Shown here: positions 1 to 6,441 of the stretch, one piece after another
Position numbering within the stretch: position 1 is the stretch's first letter
Layout of the letters: the number at the start of each line of letters is the position of its first letter
Source: Sphingobacteriia bacterium
Lineage (GTDB): Bacteria > Bacteroidota > Bacteroidia > NS11-12g > UBA955
Reading direction: 5' to 3'
Assembly (NCBI GenBank): GCA_021151535.1
Contig: JAGKXC010000100.1
Location: 1 to 6,476 of the forward strand
DNA length: 6,476 nt
The notes under the pieces: model-generated
Seen by the model: the letters and a program-made list of their open reading frames with translations, nothing else
Told to the model about the DNA's origin: nothing
Databases searched by the model: none
Translations under genes and position numbers: made by a program

Positions 1-92
1 AAAAGGCATATTTTCGCTGGAGAAACAACCCCAAACAGTTGCTGGAACTGAAAAAATCTATCGATAATCGCCCTAATAATTCCTATGATTGA
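1..92 (+). CDS. 3' end of an unrecognised gene (partial)
   Basis: Reading from base 3, the window opens with 29 sense codons and a TGA stop at 90-92; the start lies outside the window. The visible tail is basic and hydrophilic, with fragments such as AYFRWRNNP, QLLELKKSI and DNRPNNSYD. It looks like a helical cytoplasmic C-terminus, not a T9SS sorting domain or a membrane segment. The other two forward frames stop at 49-51 and 65-67, so this frame is the only plus-strand one that runs through. The next gene starts 44 bp downstream on the same strand. The stretch is too short to assign a family, and a chance open frame of this length is possible. Confidence 0.5.
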   Translation, partial: KAYFRWRNNPKQLLELKKSIDNRPNNSYD

Positions 93-115
93 TTCCATCA
101 ATACCAAGGCGTCGC

Positions 116-123
116 TATATTTG
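116..123 (+). promoter_or_regulatory. candidate Bacteroidota -7 promoter element
   Basis: TATATTTG matches the Bacteroidota -7 consensus TAnnTTTG exactly and ends 13 bp before the ATG at 137. The nearest upstream TTG (89-91) could be the -33 element, but the 24-bp spacer is a little longer than the usual 19-21 bp. If used, the 5' leader would be under about 10 nt. A few such 8-mers are expected by chance in a window of this size, so position is the main support. Confidence 0.4.
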
Positions 124-136
124 TGACACTTTGATT

Positions 137-3100
137 ATGATGCGTAAACTGTTCATTTTCGCCACATTTTTACTTTCTCAATTCACGAACGCCCAAAACT
201 ATGCCATTAGTTTCGATGGTGTTAACGATTACGTGGATATTCCTTCCAATATTTATGGCTCAACCGCTACTGATTTTACCATAGAATGCTGGATTAAACC
301 CAATTCGGGCTCTTTCAATAGTGCTTACCATGCTGTTGTTGGCTATCAACAGGTAGGTGGTGCCACGTCGGATAGAAATCCTGGAATGTGGATTAACAAT
401 GGAACTGTGCATTACGATATGTATCAGCCCTCAACCAATACCCGTTATACCGGTAATTCTACAATTTTGGTTACCCAAGATAAATGGAATCACCTGGCGA
501 TGGTGAAATCCGGTACAAACCTGAAATTGTATATCAATGGGAAATTGGATGTGAATACCACCGTTTCTGCTACTGTTAAAGTGCCGGGCAATTACAGGGT
601 GGGTTTCAATGATAACTATTTTTCAGGCCTAGTTGATGAAGTGCGATTTTGGAACACCGCACGTACCCAGCAGCAAATTTTGGATTTCTTGTATCGAAGC
701 CCTGCATTCAATGCAACGGGTTTGCTAGCCTACTATAAATTTAATAACGGAACTGGAACTACCGCTACCAACCTTTGCACCAATACTTCTAGTATCAATG
801 CAACTTTAACCAATGGACCTACATGGAGCAGCAGTCCTTCGGTGGCATTCAATCCCAATTCCATTCGCCTTGGCGCTTCAACCGATTACTTGCAAGCCGA
901 TATTACCAGCGCCGCATCCAATACCATTACCTTGGAATGCTGGGTGAAATTTAATACCATCAACGTTCAGCAGAATTTTTTGGGGATGTATCAAGCGCTT
1001 AATGCATCAACTTATACACGTTTGATTCCTTATATCACTTCCGCAAATAAGGTGGATTTGTATATGGCAAATGCTTCATCATCAGCCTCTTATACCACTA
1101 GTTCTTACACCATCAGTGCCGGAACTTGGTATCATATGGCTTTCGTTTACGACAACCAAAAATCCTATGTTTACGTAAATGGTGTGCTGCAATCATCCAA
1201 CACCTCCACGGTAGCCTATTCAATGGATGGCACCGATGTGTTGGTTGTGGGTTGTGATCGCTCTGGAGGAAATCAGGGATTTGATTCGGATATTACTTTG
1301 GATGAATTGCGGATTTGGAATACGGCGCGAACCGCTACCCAAATCGCAGAGAACATGGACAAATACGTTGCGCCTACCACATCGGGAATGATTGCGTATT
1401 ACAATTTTGATCAAGGAAATCCGGGTTCTACCAATACAGATTTGAATCAAGTTTTCAACCAGTTGAATACTGGAAATTTGGTTCCTGTGAACGTATCCTT
1501 AACCAGTACAACCTCGAATTTGGTTGCACAATCAACCAATATTGGTTCGCGTTTTATTTGGAATGGCAATACCAGCACGGCGTTCAATACCACTTCCAAC
1601 TGGGCAGAAGATCTCGCGCCAGCAACAGGATCGCATGTAGAAATAATTTCATCGCCCGTTAATAATCCCGTTTTGGATCAAAGCAGAACCTTAGGCGATC
1701 TTATTTTACCTAGTGGAACCAGCCTCAACCTCAATAATTTTACCCTTACCCTTGATGGAAAACTAACCGGTACGGGAACCCTTAAGGCAGGTGGAACATC
1801 GTCGCTCACTTTTACGGGCGATTACGCTTCCGCTACGTTATACCTGGATCAAACTACCAACAAAACTACCAATTCCTTGCAAAACCTAACGGTACAGTTG
1901 GGATATAGCGGTGTGCTTACCCTAGGTAATGCTACCCATATTACCAATTTGTTGAAATTGGATTGGGGCGGTTTGGCAACAGGTGGCAATTTAACCTTGA
2001 GAAGTACGGCTTCGGGTACAGCCATGACGTCGAATTTTACCGATGCTACCATCACCGGCAACGTTGTGGTGGAGCGCTATGTGCCTGGCAGAAGAGCGTT
2101 TAGGTTGATTTCATCGCCCGTTTCTACTACCAATACCATTTATGATAATTGGCAGGAAGGCGGCAGCTCGGCCAGTGGATTCGGTACACATATTACCGGT
2201 TCAACCACGGGAAGTAATGGATTTGATGCCACCATTTCAGGAAATCCATCTTTGTTTACCTTTAACAATTCCACGGCAGCATGGAGCGCAGTAAGCAGCA
2301 CAAACAACAGCACCAACGATAAAATAACAGCCGGAACGCCTTACCGTTTAATGATTCGGGGCGATAGAACGATAAGCTTAAGTGCCACTTCGCCAAGTGC
2401 TACGGCAACTACATTACGTACCACAGGCACATTGTTTACAGGAAGCAAAGTATTTAGCGGCTTGAATACAACCGCCGGGGCCTTTAATTTGGTAGGCAAC
2501 CCTTACATGGCGGCAGTTGATATGAATGCATTGTTGGGGAATGCAACTTATAATACCAACCTCAATACGGTGTATTATTACATTTGGGATCCAACCGTGG
2601 GAACCCGCGGTGCTTATGTAACTGTGGATGTTACTGCCAATAGCAACAACGTATCAGGGTCTGCCGCCAACAAGTTTTTGCAACCTTGGCAGGCCTGCTT
2701 TGTGAAGACAAAAGCTGCGGGAGCCGCGAGTTTTACTTTTGCTGAAGCCGCGAAAAATACCACTACATCCGCTACTTGGAAATGGAGTTTTGATATTCCA
2801 TTGATGAATATTAATCTATTTCAGAAAGATTCTTTGTTGCACAAAGCCATGCCATTGGATGGGTTGCAAGTGCGTTTTTCTGATAAGTACACTTCAGATT
2901 TGGATGATTACGATGCGGAAAAACCTTGGAATCAGGACGAGAATCTGTCGGTTTTGCTAAAAGGTACAAAGTTGAGCATTGAAAGTCGCGCCAACCCTGA
3001 GGCCATCGATACCATTCAGTTGTATTTGGAGCAGGAGCGTCATCAGGATTACACTTTTGTATTTGAGCCGAGCAATGCGGGGTCTTTGGAATTGGAATTG

Positions 3101-3517
3101 TACGACAATTACTTGAAGAAAGCGGTAGCATTAAGTGGCGATGTAAAATCGCAGTATACGTTTTCTGTTGATGCTGCGGTAGCGGCCAGTGCTGCTGCGG
3201 ATCGTTTTTCTTTGCGTGCGAAGATGGGCAATGCGGCTGTAGGCACGATAAATCCGAGCCAATTGTTAGAAGTTTGGCCAAATCCTGTTTCTGATTGGGT
3301 AGGAATAAAGGCTAAGGGTTTAATGAAGGGCAATGCGATTCGTGTATTTGATGCCAGCGGAAAGTGCATTAAAACGATGCAAGTAGGAGAGAATGGCATG
3401 TTGGGAGTTGGAGGACAGTATTACTTGGGCGATATCGCTACAGGGATGTATTGGATTGAGGTAGAGCTCAACAACCACCAAACCCTACGCACTCAATTCC
3501 TGAAAGCAGGGGAATAA
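137..3517 (+). CDS. secreted LamG-domain surface protein with T9SS type A sorting domain
   Basis: This 1126-residue protein is predicted to cross the inner membrane by Sec and the outer membrane by T9SS, then be attached to the surface or released. Residues 1-19 form a signal peptide (MMRKLF, hydrophobic core, cleavage near TNA/QN). Residues ~24-200 and ~242-430 are two LamG/concanavalin A-like domains; both show IECW or LECW, a W(N/Y)H-A-V strand, a YING or YVNG hairpin, and a closing D-E-(V/L)-R-(F/I)-W-NTART motif (from residues 166 and 388). From W475 (WNGN...NW) to about 890 lies a Thr/Ser/Asn-rich beta-strand region with FRLISSPV at 655 and FNLVGNPYM at 783, motifs I associate with large Bacteroidota secreted proteins. 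A further beta-rich segment precedes the sorting domain at ~1042-1126, marked by WPNP at 1047-1050 and a late GMYWIEVE strand. I see no catalytic domain, so binding of glycans or another surface is inferred. The open frame extends upstream to a TTG at 89, but the signal peptide fixes the start at ATG 137 (or 140). TAA is followed directly by TGA. Confidence 0.9.
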   Translation: MMRKLFIFATFLLSQFTNAQNYAISFDGVNDYVDIPSNIYGSTATDFTIECWIKPNSGSFNSAYHAVVGYQQVGGATSDRNPGMWINNGTVHYDMYQPSTNTRYTGNSTILVTQDKWNHLAMVKSGTNLKLYINGKLDVNTTVSATVKVPGNYRVGFNDNYFSGLVDEVRFWNTARTQQQILDFLYRSPAFNATGLLAYYKFNNGTGTTATNLCTNTSSINATLTNGPTWSSSPSVAFNPNSIRLGASTDYLQADITSAASNTITLECWVKFNTINVQQNFLGMYQALNASTYTRLIPYITSANKVDLYMANASSSASYTTSSYTISAGTWYHMAFVYDNQKSYVYVNGVLQSSNTSTVAYSMDGTDVLVVGCDRSGGNQGFDSDITLDELRIWNTARTATQIAENMDKYVAPTTSGMIAYYNFDQGNPGSTNTDLNQVFNQLNTGNLVPVNVSLTSTTSNLVAQSTNIGSRFIWNGNTSTAFNTTSNWAEDLAPATGSHVEIISSPVNNPVLDQSRTLGDLILPSGTSLNLNNFTLTLDGKLTGTGTLKAGGTSSLTFTGDYASATLYLDQTTNKTTNSLQNLTVQLGYSGVLTLGNATHITNLLKLDWGGLATGGNLTLRSTASGTAMTSNFTDATITGNVVVERYVPGRRAFRLISSPVSTTNTIYDNWQEGGSSASGFGTHITGSTTGSNGFDATISGNPSLFTFNNSTAAWSAVSSTNNSTNDKITAGTPYRLMIRGDRTISLSATSPSATATTLRTTGTLFTGSKVFSGLNTTAGAFNLVGNPYMAAVDMNALLGNATYNTNLNTVYYYIWDPTVGTRGAYVTVDVTANSNNVSGSAANKFLQPWQACFVKTKAAGAASFTFAEAAKNTTTSATWKWSFDIPLMNINLFQKDSLLHKAMPLDGLQVRFSDKYTSDLDDYDAEKPWNQDENLSVLLKGTKLSIESRANPEAIDTIQLYLEQERHQDYTFVFEPSNAGSLELELYDNYLKKAVALSGDVKSQYTFSVDAAVAASAAADRFSLRAKMGNAAVGTINPSQLLEVWPNPVSDWVGIKAKGLMKGNAIRVFDASGKCIKTMQVGENGMLGVGGQYYLGDIATGMYWIEVELNNHQTLRTQFLKAGE

Positions 3518-3522
3518 TGATT

Positions 3523-3569
3523 TTTCAAAATTGTAGAAATAAGCCTGTTGCGACGAGCTTATTTTGAAA
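3523..3569 (+). terminator. inverted repeat between two genes, possible weak terminator
   Basis: Two inverted repeats share a right arm. AAATAAGC (3537-3544) pairs perfectly with GCTTATTT (3557-3564) around a 12-nt loop. TTTCAAAAT (3523-3531) pairs perfectly with ATTTTGAAA (3561-3569). The pairings compete for 3561-3564, so both cannot form fully. The stems are AT-rich and followed by only a short T run, so this is not a textbook intrinsic terminator. It begins 6 bp after the stop of the large surface-protein gene and ends 33 bp before the next gene. It could be a terminator, an mRNA-end stabiliser or an attenuating structure. Confidence 0.35.
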
Positions 3570-3602
3570 TTTGGGTGAAATTCAATTTCTTAGCAGAAGT
3601 TC

Positions 3603-4118
3603 ATGAAAAAATTAATTGCACTGATTTCAGTTATTTGTTTTTTTAGCTCAATCATTCACGCCCAAGATACAATCAATGCTAGGGTTAGCGATGATTTTCG
3701 CATTCATCCAATATTCCGATGGGTGAAATGTAAATATCAAAAAGATCAAGAAAATACGTCTACTTTGGATATTGATTGCCAAGATTTTTACAGATTAAAT
3801 ATGTTGGTAGACGACAGTATTTTATTTGAATTAAAAATGCCTGAGCGCAATTCACCTTTGTATTTATTAAATATTCCGGCTGGGAAACATACAATTGTGA
3901 TTTGGGAACGAAGTAAGGCGCGGAAATCGAAAAAGGAAATTCCTGTAACAGAATCAATAAGATATCGCTATGAATTCACATCTACTGGCAACAGCGAGAT
4001 GCATAATTGGAAGTTGCCGTTAACTGAAAAACAGAAAAGAAATAACAAACTTGAAGCAAATATCAGTATCACTTTTTTGCTACTGACTTTAACTGTCTGG
4101 ACGTTGAAAAATTTCTAG
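3603..4118 (+). CDS. exported protein of unknown function with C-terminal membrane anchor
   Basis: I do not recognise the family of this 171-residue protein. Residues 1-20 form a clear Sec signal peptide (MKKLIALISVICFF, cleavage near IHA/QD). The mature part is predicted to be periplasmic and beta-rich. A stretch around 85-101 ending IPAGKHTIVIW resembles the edge strands of small beta-sandwich domains in which 'G-x-H-x-I' closes a hairpin; no family is claimed. Two cysteines (C43, C59) lie in the exported part and could form a disulfide. A very basic stretch (103-111, RSKARKSKK) follows the IPAGKHTIVIW strand, and a Lys/Arg/Asn-rich segment (143-149) leads into a hydrophobic segment (~152-168) at the C-terminus. 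This gives a signal-peptide-plus-tail-anchor layout. There is no lipobox or T9SS domain. The ATG at 3603 is chosen because it begins the signal peptide. The gene lies 85 bp after the surface-protein gene on the same strand, so co-transcription is possible but an inverted repeat intervenes. It is convergent with the ATPase gene, 76 bp away. Confidence 0.8.
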   Translation: MKKLIALISVICFFSSIIHAQDTINARVSDDFRIHPIFRWVKCKYQKDQENTSTLDIDCQDFYRLNMLVDDSILFELKMPERNSPLYLLNIPAGKHTIVIWERSKARKSKKEIPVTESIRYRYEFTSTGNSEMHNWKLPLTEKQKRNNKLEANISITFLLLTLTVWTLKNF

Positions 4119-4194
4119 TATTTATTTCCGGTCAAACTCCTTTAATTTCTTACCCGTTGATTAATGTGTCTGTTCTGAAACCTACAGATCATTC

Positions 4195-5430
4195 TTATTT
4201 TGAATTTACTTCCAACAACCAATTAAAAACATTCAAATGGTGAATGCCATTTCGATTCATTGTAAATGAATCAGTGGTTAATAAAAATTTGGGATAGTTA
4301 TCGTTGATTTTTTCCAAAGAACTGAATTCTCGTTCCATCGTGCTCTCATCACTGATTTGCCATGCCACTTGATAATACTCAATTCCACCGGTAGGCGTTT
4401 TACATACAAAATCAACCTCTTGTTGCTGATTTCTTCCAATCCATATCTTATTTCCGCGTCTCAACAATTCTAAATAAACAACATTTTCTAAAATATGGCC
4501 CCTATCAGTTTCTCGCGTCTTACCCGCCAGAATATTAAGTAACCCAGCATCAACCAAATAGTATTTTTCCTGCGTAGCAAGTTGTTTTTTGCCCTTAATA
4601 TCAAATCTATTTACCTTGTAAAATACGAAGCTGGTTGTTAAATATTCTAGATATCGTTCAACCGTTGAATGATGAATTGTTTGACCATCTTGTTTTAAAG
4701 TTTTAGAAATATTGCTGGGCGATAAAGGATTGCCAATATTATTAGCAACAAACTTCACAATATTAGCAAAGGCTCTTTTGTCGTTGATTTGATGTCTTTG
4801 GGTAATATCCTTGTCAATAATCGTAGTGTAAATAGCTTCTAAGTATTCGTATATTTTGTCATAGCCAGCGTCTCGCAATTGAATACCCAAAGGAAGAGAT
4901 GTTTCATTGACATAATCAAAAAACAATGATTCATAATTGAGGTGTTTATTGTTTGTTTCGATTTTTCTAGCTGTCAAATATTCGTAAAAGGAAAACGGCA
5001 AAATGGAAATCTCAACATATCTGCCGCTTAACAAAGTGGCCAAGTCGCTGCTTAATAAAAATGCGTTCGAACCTGTGATATAAACATCCGTGTTTTTAGA
5101 CGCAAACAAACCATCAACCAATTTCTCGAAAGTGGGTATGTTCTGAACCTCATCTAGGAATATATAATTTTGTTTATCCTGATGGAGTTTTCCTTTGACC
5201 TCAAAATATAGATCGTCCCAATTCTTGTTGATGTAGTTTTCAGGTAACTCAAAATTGTAAAAATGAATTTGGGAATCCTCAACCCCCAGATTTTTTAATT
5301 CATCAAAGTATAGATCAAATAGGGTAGACTTGCCAGAACGACGTAACCCGCTCACCACTTTAATTAGGTTTTTATCCTTGAATGCAAGTAATTTTTTTAG
5401 GTATTCCGTTCTTTTGATGAAAGCCTGCAT
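4195..5430 (-). CDS. AAA-type ATPase with C-terminal DUF4143-type region
   Basis: This 411-residue cytoplasmic protein belongs to the widespread AAA_14/DUF4143 ATPases ('archaeal-type ATPase'), whose physiological role is poorly known. The N-terminus has the family pattern of a basic lead (IKRTEYLKKL) then IKVVSGLRR. The Walker A motif is GLRRSGKS at 28-35, Walker B is IFLDE at 90-94 (D93, E94), and TGSN at 119-122 looks like a sensor. R137 in LSGRYVE is a candidate arginine finger. Residues ~220-275 look like a winged helix (LSPSNISKTL, then STVERYLEYL). YLVDAGLLN (291-299) leads into a C-terminal part resembling a PD-(D/E)XK nuclease fold, with E315, EVDFV (338-342, D340) and YQVAW (353-357). 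The usual E-x-K is replaced by Q354-V-A, so nuclease activity is doubtful. Length is normal for the family and the frame is intact. The only in-frame Met before Walker A is residue 1, which fixes the start. The gene converges with the 171-residue exported-protein gene. Such ATPases often occur as stand-alone, patchily distributed genes. Confidence 0.9.
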   Translation of the reverse strand: MQAFIKRTEYLKKLLAFKDKNLIKVVSGLRRSGKSTLFDLYFDELKNLGVEDSQIHFYNFELPENYINKNWDDLYFEVKGKLHQDKQNYIFLDEVQNIPTFEKLVDGLFASKNTDVYITGSNAFLLSSDLATLLSGRYVEISILPFSFYEYLTARKIETNNKHLNYESLFFDYVNETSLPLGIQLRDAGYDKIYEYLEAIYTTIIDKDITQRHQINDKRAFANIVKFVANNIGNPLSPSNISKTLKQDGQTIHHSTVERYLEYLTTSFVFYKVNRFDIKGKKQLATQEKYYLVDAGLLNILAGKTRETDRGHILENVVYLELLRRGNKIWIGRNQQQEVDFVCKTPTGGIEYYQVAWQISDESTMEREFSSLEKINDNYPKFLLTTDSFTMNRNGIHHLNVFNWLLEVNSK

Positions 5431-5434
5431 GATT

Positions 5435-5442
5435 CAAATGTA
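5435..5442 (-). promoter_or_regulatory. candidate -7 promoter element of the ATPase gene
   Basis: Read on the minus strand this is TACATTTG, an exact match to the Bacteroidota -7 consensus TAnnTTTG, ending 4 nt before the ATPase start codon. Transcription would begin at or next to the ATG, giving a leaderless or nearly leaderless message. No TTG sits at the usual 19-21 bp upstream; the nearest (GTTTTG, in the palindrome arm) is only 12 bp away. The -33 region falls inside the inverted repeat at 5449-5487, so a protein bound there could control this promoter. Confidence 0.4.
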
Positions 5443-5448
5443 ATCATA

Positions 5449-5487
5449 AATCATCAAAACTTTTAAAATTTGAAAGTTTTGATGATT
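5449..5487. repeat. perfect 15-bp inverted repeat upstream of the ATPase gene
   Basis: The arms AATCATCAAAACTTT (5449-5463) and AAAGTTTTGATGATT (5473-5487) are exact reverse complements around a 9-nt spacer that is itself nearly palindromic (AAA/TTT at 5465-5467 and 5469-5471). The repeat starts 18 bp upstream of the ATPase start codon and ends 18 bp below the end of the candidate micro-ORF. It is AT-rich and no T run follows it on the minus strand, so an intrinsic terminator is unlikely. An operator, or a hairpin in a longer upstream transcript, fits better. I see no second copy in the window. Confidence 0.8.
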
Positions 5488-5505
5488 CTCTGAAAATCAA
5501 TCATC

Positions 5506-5574
5506 TCATTTATGGCGATGCAGATAAAAGAATAATCCCGTCAACACAACCAAAAAAACGATTGTCGTAATCAT
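5506..5574 (-). CDS. candidate 22-residue single-pass membrane micro-protein
   Basis: On the minus strand an ATG at 5572-5574 opens 22 codons ending in TGA at 5506-5508. The peptide begins MITTIVFLVVLTG, continues LFFYL and ends HRHK. One hydrophobic segment of about 17 residues is followed by a basic tail, the layout of small bacterial inner-membrane proteins with a cytoplasmic C-terminus. It begins 13 nt after the stop of the lipoprotein gene on the same strand, so it could be its translationally coupled partner. Without homologues a chance ORF cannot be excluded: T-rich DNA readily encodes hydrophobic peptides, and no strong ribosome-binding site is visible. Confidence 0.35.
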   Translation of the reverse strand: MITTIVFLVVLTGLFFYLHRHK

Positions 5575-5587
5575 ACGTGGTTGCAAA

Positions 5588-6400
5588 TCAAATCATTCCA
5601 ACCAAAAACATCAGCGCCAGCATCCCTAATCCGCCGGCACTTAGCCAAATCCCCACATCGTAATAATCCCGAATCGATTTAATCAATCCGATAATCCCAA
5701 CGGGAGCGCCAATTACCCCAAAGAATACCATGATCCCGTTAAACATAGCTGGATCCATCGTTTTACGAATCGCCAAAATCGTAATCAGTCCCGCAACGCC
5801 AATCACAGCAGCGGCAATGCTAAACACAACCGTCCAATCCACGTTAGAACGACCGGCATAACCGCCGCCGCCAGAGTACCCGCTATAACTGCCGATGCCA
5901 CAAAGCGCTAGAATTAGGAGAATCAATTCAATAACTGGTTCCGGGTCTTTTTCATTCCGCAAGCCAGATAATTCCAAAGATTTGGCCGCTGCTTTCGGTG
6001 AATCGCGTTTAATGCCAATGGTAAACGTCTTTCCCAAGTCAGATTTCCCAATTTCTTTCCGCGCCATTCCCTCAGTTGCATGAGATACCGCATCCGCCGA
6101 TGCCTGAATTTCTCCAACGTGCTCACATGAAGCGGTCTCAACATTTCCGTTAAATTTCAATTCCGATTCATTCTCGGCTTCCTTTTTTTCTCGGGCGATA
6201 GGCGACTGCCCCTGTCTTAACTTCGCATGCTGCCACCCTTGCGTACTTACAGGTAAATCATTTCTCCCAGCTTTACCCAAGAGATCGAGGTGGAAACCAG
6301 AAGAGTGATAGTGTTTTTGCACGTTACAAGCCGATAGGAAAATGCTGACAGCAACAAAGGCAATCAGTTGCAAACCACGGAAGTTCTTCAAAATAGGCAT
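5588..6400 (-). CDS. predicted lipoprotein with several C-terminal membrane segments
   Basis: This 270-residue protein has a lipoprotein signal peptide: basic start (MPILKNFR), hydrophobic core (10-22) and lipobox LSAC with lipidated Cys25. The sequence just after, QKHYHSSGFHLDL (28-40), resembles the 'K-R-x-Y-x-x-G-(Y/F)-H-(V/L)' signature I recall following the lipid Cys in a Bacteroidota lipoprotein group of unknown function. Residues ~43-150 are polar, charged and of low apparent structure. Hydrophobic segments follow at ~156-170, 190-211, 220-241 and 250-269. A Gly/Tyr/Ser-rich loop (171-181, SYSGYSGGGGY) separates the first two, and basic patches (R212-K213, K241/R244) follow the second and third. 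No enzymatic motif is seen. The start at 6400 is chosen because it gives a complete lipoprotein signal. An upstream minus-strand TTACTTTG (6406-6413) resembles the -7 element but is off by one position. The micro-ORF and ATPase genes lie downstream on the same strand. Function and final location are unknown. Confidence 0.8.
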   Translation of the reverse strand: MPILKNFRGLQLIAFVAVSIFLSACNVQKHYHSSGFHLDLLGKAGRNDLPVSTQGWQHAKLRQGQSPIAREKKEAENESELKFNGNVETASCEHVGEIQASADAVSHATEGMARKEIGKSDLGKTFTIGIKRDSPKAAAKSLELSGLRNEKDPEPVIELILLILALCGIGSYSGYSGGGGYAGRSNVDWTVVFSIAAAVIGVAGLITILAIRKTMDPAMFNGIMVFFGVIGAPVGIIGLIKSIRDYYDVGIWLSAGGLGMLALMFLVGMI

Positions 6401-6441
6401 AAAGGCAAAGTAAATAACTCATCAATCAATTCTGAAAATGA

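Noticed and set aside
89..136. Upstream extension of the large surface-protein gene from a TTG codon at 89
   Set aside because: The extra 16 residues would precede a well-formed signal peptide, overlap the previous gene's stop and span the candidate -7 element. ATG at 137 or 140 is the better start.
1220..3399. Several minus-strand open frames of 70-156 codons inside the surface-protein gene
   Set aside because: They lie wholly opposite a long gene with clear domains, and their translations are rich in Pro, Cys, His and Arg without recognisable motifs, as expected of antisense shadows.
3760..3957. Minus-strand 65-codon frame within the 171-residue exported-protein gene
   Set aside because: Antisense to a gene with an intact signal peptide and membrane anchor; no independent start signal or domain.
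4169..4188. TCTGT / ACAGA inverted repeat between the convergent genes as a shared terminator
   Set aside because: Only 5 bp of stem with a 10-nt loop and no T run; too weak to call. The rest of 4119-4194 shows no clear structure.
5449..5487. Palindrome as the terminal inverted repeat of an insertion sequence
   Set aside because: No transposase, no second copy at the other end of the ATPase gene and no target-site duplication visible; arms facing each other across 9 bp do not bound an element.
5857..5887. CCGCCGCCG-type run as a simple DNA repeat
   Set aside because: It is explained by coding for the Gly/Tyr/Ser-rich loop (residues 171-181) of the lipoprotein and is too short to be a repeat array.
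5895..6144. Plus-strand 62-codon and minus-strand 73-codon frames within the lipoprotein gene
   Set aside because: Both overlap the charged middle region of a better-supported gene and have compositions typical of shifted frames.
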